Shown here: positions 1 to 5,309 of the stretch, piece by piece | Layout of the letters: each line of letters begins with the position of its first letter | Numbering within the stretch: the first letter of the stretch is position 1 | Origin: Rhodospirillales bacterium | GTDB lineage: Bacteria; Pseudomonadota; Alphaproteobacteria; Rhodospirillales_A; Casp-alpha2 | Direction of reading: 5' to 3' | NCBI GenBank assembly: GCA_016763915.1 | Contig: JAESSX010000131.1 | Span: 1-7,771 of the forward strand | Length of the DNA stretch: 7,771 nucleotides | Translations under genes and position numbers: made by a program | Notes under the pieces: model-generated | Seen by the model: the letters and a program-made list of their open reading frames with translations, nothing else | What the model was told of the DNA's origin: nothing | Database searches by the model: none

Positions 1-648
1 ACCGGCACGGCCAACGACGGCAACACCTACACCATCGCCTCGGTGTCTTTGGACAAATCCACCGTCACCCTGGTCACCGCCAACGCGGTCACCAACGGGG
101 CCGGTCTCAACGGCACCGTCACCTCGGAAAAAGCCACCGGCACCATTTCGTCGACGTCTTATTTCAAGGGGGACCAGGTCTCGGTGACCCACCGGGTCGA
201 TACCAACCGGAAATTTGAATACGACCTCAATGCCGTCAACGGCGGGTTTGAAAAGGCCATCCGGGCCATGAAGATCACCATGCAGGGGGTGTTCAAGACC
301 GAAGGCGGGCTGGACCAGAACGAGGACCGCATCGACAAGATCCTGTACCTGTTGGACAGCGCCCTGGAACGCGCCCTAGGCGGCACGCCGCCCTTTGGCG
401 CCGAACTGAGCAGCAATATCGAACAGATGGAGTTGGACCTGGGTTTTGACCGTGTCCTGATCGATGCCACCAACGCGTTGCATAGGAATTTCATCAGCTT
501 CCTGGAAACCAGCATCGGGGCTGTGGAAAATATCAATCTGACGGAAACCATCACCCTCCTGTTGAACCAGGAACGGGCGCTGGAAGCCTCGTTCCACGTC
601 TTCGCCCGCATCCGTCAGTTGAGCCTGAGCAATTTCATGCCGGTTTAA
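1..648 (+). CDS. Flagellin/FlgL-family protein, C-terminal part (5' truncated by window edge)
   Basis: The reading frame is open from base 1 to a TAA at 646-648, so this is the last 215 residues of a longer protein; the GTG at 43 is internal, not a start. The C-terminus (ALEASFHVFARIRQLSLSNF) matches the Flagellin_C / FlgL pattern of an amphipathic helix with ALEAS...R.xQLSL, which packs against the N-terminal helix in flagellin and hook-filament junction proteins. The middle (FKGDQVSVTHRVDTNRKF, then FEKAIRAMKITMQG) resembles the FlgL-like proteins of Rhodospirillales. The first 50 residues are Thr/Val/Asn-rich and beta-like (NDGNTYTIASVSLDKSTVTL), as in the variable surface insertion of flagellins. 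It would be exported by the flagellar type III system and placed in the hook-filament junction or filament. Whether it is FlgL proper or a flagellin paralogue cannot be settled without the N-terminus. Confidence 0.78.
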   Translation, partial: TGTANDGNTYTIASVSLDKSTVTLVTANAVTNGAGLNGTVTSEKATGTISSTSYFKGDQVSVTHRVDTNRKFEYDLNAVNGGFEKAIRAMKITMQGVFKTEGGLDQNEDRIDKILYLLDSALERALGGTPPFGAELSSNIEQMELDLGFDRVLIDATNALHRNFISFLETSIGAVENINLTETITLLLNQERALEASFHVFARIRQLSLSNFMPV

Positions 649-661
649 ACGCCTGGCCGCC

Positions 662-682
662 GGATATCTTCAGATATTTTTT
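662..682 (+). terminator. Weak hairpin plus T-run after the flagellin-family gene
   Basis: A 5-bp stem (ATATC at 664-668 with GATAT at 673-677, loop TTCA) is followed directly by six T residues (677-682), 14 bases after the stop codon. Its position and the T-run fit a rho-independent terminator. The stem is short and AT-rich, so it would be inefficient. Confidence 0.33.
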
Positions 683-712
683 AATGTTTCAAAAAAAACG
701 AGCCTGGGTTCC

Positions 713-751
713 CGAAGAATTAAAAATTTCTTCGCTTATGCCGTTTATAAT
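713..751 (+). promoter_or_regulatory. Possible promoter/operator: 7-bp palindrome and TATAAT box
   Basis: A perfect inverted repeat, CGAAGAA (713-719) and TTCTTCG (728-734) with an 8-base A/T spacer, lies just upstream of a consensus -10 hexamer TATAAT (746-751). Start of transcription would be near 758, leaving a leader of about 50 bases before the ATG at 809. No good -35 box is seen at the expected place (about 723-728), which falls inside the palindrome. The palindrome could therefore be an activator or repressor site. It has no T-run after it and so is not a terminator. Confidence 0.3.
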
Positions 752-808
752 GAATTAGCTTGATCTTACGAAGGATTGTATACAGTTCCGACCCTGAAAG
801 GCGCAGTC

Positions 809-3136
809 ATGAAAATTACCCTCATCATGCCCAAAGCCGCTATCAAGGGACTGCCCTATGATATCTCCATCGGAATCGGTTCTCTTTCCGCCGTCCTGAA
901 ACGGGCCGGTCATTCCGTCTCGCTGCTCAACCTCAACCATTATGACTATGGCCTGGGCGAGGATCTGATCGAGCTCATCCGGTCCACACAACCGGATGTC
1001 ATCGGCACCGGCTCCATGTCGTTCAGTTACGGTCTATTGCAGGATTATCTTCGTCTGGCCAAGATCGCCTGCCCCGACGTCAAAACCATGGTCGGCGGCA
1101 TGGTCGTCACAAGCCAGCCCGACGTCGTCTATGACGGATTGGGGGCCGACATCGCCGTTATCGGCGAGGCGGATGAAACCGTTGTCGAGTTGATGGACGC
1201 CTTCGCGGGCAAACGCGACCTGTCTGGCGTCAAGGGCATCATGTACCGGGACGAGCAGACCGGCGAGCTGGTCACCACCCCGCCCAGGCCGCTGATCCAG
1301 GACATCGATTCCCTGCCCTGGCCCGACTACGAAGGCATGGAGATGGACTCTTTCGTCAACCTCAGGGGTCAGACGGACGATGGCGGGCTGGTGTTCAGCC
1401 ACCACGACGACCCGCGCATGGTGCCCATCATGACCAGCCGGGGCTGCCCCTTCAAATGCACGTTCTGCTGTTATGAACTGGTCGAAACCCAGTACCGGAC
1501 CCGCAACCTGGATGACGTCATGGCGGAAATCGAGTATTTGGTCGACCGCTTCAAAATCAATACCCTGTTCATCATGGACGACCTGTTTTCCCTCAAAAAA
1601 ACCCGCATGATCGAGTTTTGCGAGCGCATCCGGCCGATGAACCTGAACTGGCAATGCTCGATCCGGGTCAAACCCGTGGATCGCGAGATGTTGACCATGA
1701 TGCGCGACAGCGGCTGCAAAACCGTTGGTTACGGCATCGAAAGCGCCAGCCCCGACGTGCTGTTGAGCATGAAGAAGAAAATCACCCTGGAAGACATCAA
1801 CGAAACCCTGAAAATTACCAACGAGGTCGGCCTCGGCTTCGGTGGCAATCTGATTTTCGGCGACCCGGCGGAAACTCAGCAAACGGTGGCCGAAAGCCTG
1901 AAATGGTACGCCGAAAACCCGCAAAACATCATCCGTATGTCCATGGTCGGGTTCCACCCCGGCACCGTGATTTATCGCGACGCCCTGGCCCGGGGCGAGA
2001 TCAAGGACAAGATCGAATATCTGGAAAAAAACGAATATGAAATCAACGTCACGGATATCCCGGACGACGCCTATTCGGAACTGAGCCGCTACATCTATTT
2101 CATTGGCAAGACCATCGGCATCACGGGCAAAATCACCTCGATCACGGAACTGGGCAACAGCCTGATGGCTCTGGAAACGGTATGTCCGCACTGCCGCAAG
2201 CCCAACACCTACAAAAAGGTTTACAAACGCAAGGGCGTGGTCAGCTGGATCTCGTGCCGCAGTTGCAACCGCCGCTATAAACTTCCCTTTTCCGTGGTCG
2301 GCGAAATCACCCCGGACATTACCGAAACCTTTGAGCATCCTGTTACCGCGAACGAAGCGGAAAAACGGCGCGCCTATCAGGAGATCGCCGAACGGCCCCA
2401 TGCCCATCACAGCGCCCTGTTCGAGCTGGCAAAACTCTACCTCGAAGCGAGCGATCTGGCCGCGGCCGTTCCCCTTTTGAAAAAGATTCTGTACCAAAAT
2501 TCCTGCAACCCGGATTATCAGCGCCTCTACGCCGAGGCCATGCGCCAGTCAGGGGACGAAGACCTTGCCCGGGCGCATGAGACCCAGGCGCAACTGTTGC
2601 AGGACGCCGGCGTGACAGACATGATCTTCGTCACGGAGGACGAAGACGTTCAGTTGGAGGCGTTCATCAAGGAAGGTCTTCGCGCCCATCAGGCGGGGAA
2701 GCTGGAAGATGCGGAGGCGTCTTACCGCAAGCTTCTTACGATCAATCCCGATCATGCCGACGCCAATCATTTTCTTGGCGTCATCGCCTATCAGGTCGGC
2801 ATGATGGAAGAATCCGTTGAACTGATCGCCCGGGCTATCGACATCAACCCCGAAACGGCGGCCTATCACTGCAACCTGGGCAACGCCCTTTGCGAATTGG
2901 GCCGTCTGGACGAGGCGGCGGCGAGCCATAGCCGGGCCATCGCGCTCAACGCCGAGTATTCCAAGGCCCACAACAACTTAGGCAATGTGCAGCTGGCACA
3001 GGGGCACTTCGACGATGCCATCGCCAGTTACCGCAATGCCCTGGTGATTGCCCCCGAAGATGCCGAAACCCTTGCCAACTTAAACACCGCCCTTCAAAAA
3101 CATGGCCAAATGCCCGAGGCCGAGGCCAACCTTTGA
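809..3136 (+). CDS. B12-binding-domain radical SAM protein with zinc-ribbon-like and TPR C-terminal extensions
   Basis: The 775-residue protein has four parts. Residues 1-130 look like a cobalamin-binding Rossmann domain (MKITLIMP start, VGGMVV, IGEADETV); no DxHxxG cobalt-ligand motif is visible, as in many relatives. A radical SAM core follows at about 205-400, with the 4Fe-4S motif C213-x3-C217-x2-C220 in SRGCPFKCTFCCYEL, then VGYGIESASPDVL near 307 and HPGTVIY. A C459-x2-C462 / C483-x2-C486 pair suggests a zinc ribbon. Helical repeats come last (about 534-600, then four clear TPR units at 618-753). Start choice: ATG 809 has GAAAGG seven bases upstream and gives the usual family N-terminus; the in-frame TTG at 776 adds 11 unlikely residues. 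B12-radical SAM enzymes perform methylations and rearrangements, often on glycans, lipids or peptides. The substrate here is unknown; the context suggests a flagellin glycan or flagellin itself. The last TPR ends after its first helix. Confidence 0.9.
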   Translation: MKITLIMPKAAIKGLPYDISIGIGSLSAVLKRAGHSVSLLNLNHYDYGLGEDLIELIRSTQPDVIGTGSMSFSYGLLQDYLRLAKIACPDVKTMVGGMVVTSQPDVVYDGLGADIAVIGEADETVVELMDAFAGKRDLSGVKGIMYRDEQTGELVTTPPRPLIQDIDSLPWPDYEGMEMDSFVNLRGQTDDGGLVFSHHDDPRMVPIMTSRGCPFKCTFCCYELVETQYRTRNLDDVMAEIEYLVDRFKINTLFIMDDLFSLKKTRMIEFCERIRPMNLNWQCSIRVKPVDREMLTMMRDSGCKTVGYGIESASPDVLLSMKKKITLEDINETLKITNEVGLGFGGNLIFGDPAETQQTVAESLKWYAENPQNIIRMSMVGFHPGTVIYRDALARGEIKDKIEYLEKNEYEINVTDIPDDAYSELSRYIYFIGKTIGITGKITSITELGNSLMALETVCPHCRKPNTYKKVYKRKGVVSWISCRSCNRRYKLPFSVVGEITPDITETFEHPVTANEAEKRRAYQEIAERPHAHHSALFELAKLYLEASDLAAAVPLLKKILYQNSCNPDYQRLYAEAMRQSGDEDLARAHETQAQLLQDAGVTDMIFVTEDEDVQLEAFIKEGLRAHQAGKLEDAEASYRKLLTINPDHADANHFLGVIAYQVGMMEESVELIARAIDINPETAAYHCNLGNALCELGRLDEAAASHSRAIALNAEYSKAHNNLGNVQLAQGHFDDAIASYRNALVIAPEDAETLANLNTALQKHGQMPEAEANL

Positions 3137-3294
3137 AGGGTTCAGGGGAACGGATCAATTTTACCCATTACAAGTTCACCCAAAGCTTCAATAAAAAAAG
3201 CGATACGGGGCTGGATCGGGGGGACGCCGCCACGGGCGCGACCCGGCCCGGTTCCGGGTGATGCCATCTTCGAAGGACGGGACGGGGACTCTTT
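3137..3294 (+). other. Intergenic stretch with GC-rich hairpin; RBS of the next gene
   Basis: These 158 bases separate the radical SAM gene from the methyltransferase on the same strand. They contain a 6-bp inverted repeat, ACCCGG (3241-3246) and CCGGGT (3254-3259), with a 7-base loop and no following T-run, so it is not a clear terminator. A GGGGA (3284-3288) six bases before the ATG at 3295 is the likely ribosome binding site of the downstream gene. No convincing small gene was found. Confidence 0.4.
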
Positions 3295-3993
3295 ATGTTT
3301 GAATCGGAAAAAACCAACCAGTTCCGCGGCCAGGCGTTTCTCGATACCTACGTGTCCGGGCGGGTGATCGACATCGGTTGCGGCGACACGCTTGTCGTGC
3401 CCGACGCCGAACCCTTCGACCTGGACCAGGGCAACGCCAATCTCATCGACGAGGTGCGCGAGGCGGAAGGCTATGACTGTGTCCACGCCAGCCACTGTCT
3501 GGAACACATGCACAATCCGGTGGACGCGTTACGCCGGTGGTGGAAACTGGTCAAGCCGGGCGGATATCTTGTCGTCGTTGTGCCCGATGAAAATCTTTAC
3601 GAACAGGGTGTCTGGCCCAGCCGTTTCAATCCCGACCACAAGGCCACGTTCCGCCTCGACAAAGAGGACACCTGGTCACCGTGTTCCCATGACCTTGCCC
3701 AACTGGCCGGCGGCCTGGCCGGCGGCGAGGTGATTTCCGCCGAAGTGCATGACCCGGGCTATGACTATGACCTGATGCGCCTGGAACCGGAAAGCGAAGG
3801 CGCAGCCGCCCTCAGGGACTTGTTGCTGGATCAATTCAACCATTTGCTCAATCTGAATATGCTGACCTTGCCGCTGGCCGCCGAGATCAACCGTTTTTTT
3901 CACACCTACGGCGCCACCGTGGACCAGACCTATGGCCCGGCCCTGGCGCAACTGCAGGTCGTCATCCGAAAAAACCCGCCCGGGGAAGATTAA
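3295..3993 (+). CDS. Class I SAM-dependent methyltransferase (Methyltransf_11 type)
   Basis: The 232-residue protein has the class I methyltransferase motifs in order. Motif I is VIDIGCGD at 24-31 (SAM-binding glycine loop). The acidic FDLDQG at 41-46 ends strand 2 and should bind the SAM ribose. HASHCLEHMHNP at 64-75 is the post-II motif of the Methyltransf_11 group, and KPGGYLVVVVPDENLYEQ at 87-104 gives strand 5. A following conserved-looking segment (WPSRFNPDHKATF) may shape the acceptor site. There is no signal peptide or membrane segment, so it is cytoplasmic. ATG 3295 is the first start after an in-frame TGA at 3259 and has GGGGA upstream. Proteins like this are common in surface-polysaccharide and flagellin-glycosylation clusters, where they methylate sugars. 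Substrate and regiochemistry cannot be read from sequence. It may share a transcript with the radical SAM gene 158 bases upstream. Confidence 0.88.
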   Translation: MFESEKTNQFRGQAFLDTYVSGRVIDIGCGDTLVVPDAEPFDLDQGNANLIDEVREAEGYDCVHASHCLEHMHNPVDALRRWWKLVKPGGYLVVVVPDENLYEQGVWPSRFNPDHKATFRLDKEDTWSPCSHDLAQLAGGLAGGEVISAEVHDPGYDYDLMRLEPESEGAAALRDLLLDQFNHLLNLNMLTLPLAAEINRFFHTYGATVDQTYGPALAQLQVVIRKNPPGED

Positions 3994-4008
3994 AAACAGA
4001 GGGAATGA

Positions 4009-4182
4009 AACCGCACCAAGCGGCGGCGGAGAACGGAGAAGCTGGTGAAGATCGGCGCCAAGGTCGTCCGCCATGGTCGTTATGTCATTTTCCAATTGGC
4101 CGGGGTTGCCGTGCCGAGGAGCTTGTCTGAGAAAATTCCTGCCCTGATCGATGATCGGCAACGAAGACCCGTTCCGGCGTAG
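4009..4182 (+). pseudogene. IS1380-family transposase remnant, C-terminus only
   Basis: Between a TGA (4006-4008) and a TAG (4180-4182) the frame encodes 57 residues, including KLVKIGAKVVRHGRYVIFQ and AGVAVPRSL, then a basic tail ending RRPVPA. This is the well-known C-terminal signature of IS1380-type DDE transposases (GAKVVxHGRYVxFQxAEVAVPR). The upstream catalytic core is absent: the preceding DNA is the end of the methyltransferase gene, so the element was cut by deletion or recombination. There is no start codon or RBS suited to expression. The fragment is inert but marks a past insertion and rearrangement between the two methyltransferase genes. Recognition is from memory of the family, not from a search. 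Confidence 0.75.
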
Positions 4183-4277
4183 GCCGAGGAAATCCACGGT
4201 GAGATCAAAATGACGGATTTGAGTTAGCCCTTAAAGGGCTTGCCAGAGCGGTATCTTCTCAGTCAAATATCCGGGTC
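4009..4277 (+). mobile_element. Decayed IS1380-type element, right part with possible terminal repeat
   Basis: Downstream of the transposase stop, 4183-4277 is non-coding and holds a small hairpin (AGCCC 4226-4230, GGGCT 4236-4240). It ends in AAATATCCGGGT (about 4265-4276), which looks like the right terminal inverted repeat of alphaproteobacterial IS1380 elements. No matching left end (ACCCGGATATTT) occurs in the window, so target duplications cannot be checked. The exact boundary is uncertain. The rest of the gene-free stretch up to 4359 shows only a three-copy GGAGC tandem repeat (4309-4323). Confidence 0.4.
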
Positions 4278-4359
4278 TCTACGGTCCTAGCAAAGATCCA
4301 AGCTGGTAGGAGCGGAGCGGAGCAGTTCAGTTTGAAGGGTTTCTTGGGAATTTTGGATT

Positions 4360-5103
4360 ATGCCTCAGAAAAATGCGTTTAAACTGGATTGGGGCGTCCA
4401 TGCCATTCTCCGCATGTTAAGTAATCATTCTTTCAGGAATGTATTGGATATCGGCTCAGGTGAGGGTGAGCATAGGCGTTTTTTTGAGTATTTTGGAAAA
4501 GAGACCTTTTCTGTTGATATCGTTAAAGATGCTGATTATGTCGGCGATTTTATAGATGTCGAGTTTGACCGGAAGTTCGAAGCTATTTGGTGTTCCCATG
4601 TTTTGGAGCATCAAAGAAATGTTGGGCAATTTTTGGATAAAATCTACGATTCACTAGAGGATGATGGGGTGCTGGCTATAATTGTACCGAATCACCCTAG
4701 AGAACGTTTGATTTCAGGACATCTGACGTCATGGAGCATACCTCTTCTTTGCTATAATTTGATAATGGCTGGTTTTGATTGCAGTAGTGCTGAAATTTTT
4801 GCGAGTTACGAACTTTCTCTAATTGTTAGAAAAAAGCCTGCTAAACATTCAGAATTGCGCAATCCATCTGCTCATGGTGCGGACGCGGGGCATGAATTTG
4901 ACAATATTGCAAATTACTTTCCATTTTCGGCAAGCCAGGGTCTGCACATAGAACCAAATGGAATGGCAGAGATTAATTGGCCTAATCCCTTGGAATATAA
5001 ATTGTCTTTAGCTAAAGACAAAATTGAGAATCTTCAGATTAATTCTAAAAATCTAGATAGTTTACCGGTCACAAAACCTAAATTGTTCCTCGAGAAAGTT
5101 TAG
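4360..5103 (+). CDS. Class I SAM-dependent methyltransferase, AT-rich and probably acquired
   Basis: The 247-residue protein shows motif I VLDIGSGEG at 28-36, the acidic D53 in SVDIV at the end of strand 2, IWCSHVLEH at 76-84, and a strand-5 region LEDDGVLAIIVPNHPRE. This is the usual layout of Methyltransf_11/23-type enzymes in glycan clusters. Residues after about 165 form a divergent polar tail with no recognised domain. Base composition is clearly unlike its neighbours: 22 of 60 G+C at 4501-4560 and 19 of 60 at 5041-5100, against 37 of 60 at 3721-3780 in the first methyltransferase. With the IS remnant 178 bases upstream, this suggests recent horizontal gain. The start ATG has only a weak GGGA (4346-4349) ten bases upstream. 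No paralogous similarity to the first methyltransferase beyond the shared fold motifs is evident. The substrate is unknown; a sugar hydroxyl or carboxyl is plausible. Confidence 0.83.
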   Translation: MPQKNAFKLDWGVHAILRMLSNHSFRNVLDIGSGEGEHRRFFEYFGKETFSVDIVKDADYVGDFIDVEFDRKFEAIWCSHVLEHQRNVGQFLDKIYDSLEDDGVLAIIVPNHPRERLISGHLTSWSIPLLCYNLIMAGFDCSSAEIFASYELSLIVRKKPAKHSELRNPSAHGADAGHEFDNIANYFPFSASQGLHIEPNGMAEINWPNPLEYKLSLAKDKIENLQINSKNLDSLPVTKPKLFLEKV

Positions 5104-5210
5104 TTTTTGGAATACAGAGCCCCAAAAAATGCACTGGTGTTAAGCGTTACTCTTCCCACTTAGAGAATTTCCAGGCTCGTCCTTAAAGCCGAAACCTTAA
5201 ACCAATACGC

Positions 5211-5249
5211 AAAACCGCGCCCCCGCACATTGTGTGGGGGCCTTCCGCG
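5211..5249 (-). terminator. Candidate terminator hairpin in the convergent intergenic region
   Basis: CCCC (5221-5224) and CACA (5226-5229) pair with TGTG (5233-5236) and GGGG (5237-5240) around a TTG loop, with one bulged G; outer CGCG blocks (5216-5219, 5246-5249) can extend it. Read on the - strand, the stem is followed six bases later by TTTT (5214-5211), so it could end transcription of the TPR-glycosyltransferase gene, whose stop is at 5310. The + strand lacks a T-run after it. The rest of 5104-5309 has another inverted repeat (TTTTTGG 5104-5110 with CCAAAAA 5122-5128) and palindromes at 5261-5272 and 5292-5301, but no gene. Confidence 0.35.
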
Positions 5250-5309
5250 ATCGGGGTCTGTTTTCCGGAAAAAACATCCCCCTTAAAGACCGCCGGCCGG
5301 CAGTATTCG

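Noticed and set aside
776..808. In-frame TTG start 11 codons before the radical SAM ATG
   Set aside because: The ATG at 809 has a GAAAGG site at proper distance and gives the normal MKITLIMP family start; the extra residues look non-coding.
1034..2497. Long 487-codon open frame on the - strand
   Set aside because: It lies opposite the well-supported radical SAM gene and has His/Asp/Phe-rich shadow composition with no domain; it is explained by codon bias of the real gene.
3676..4197. 173-codon - strand frame across the methyltransferase end and IS remnant
   Set aside because: It overlaps two better explained + strand sequences and has no recognisable domain or RBS.
4309..4323. Three tandem GGAGC copies
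   Set aside because: Too short and few to be a meaningful repeat or CRISPR; probably chance.
5292..5301. GCCGGCCGGC palindrome after the glycosyltransferase stop
   Set aside because: No usable loop or T-run; common in GC-rich DNA, so not called a terminator.
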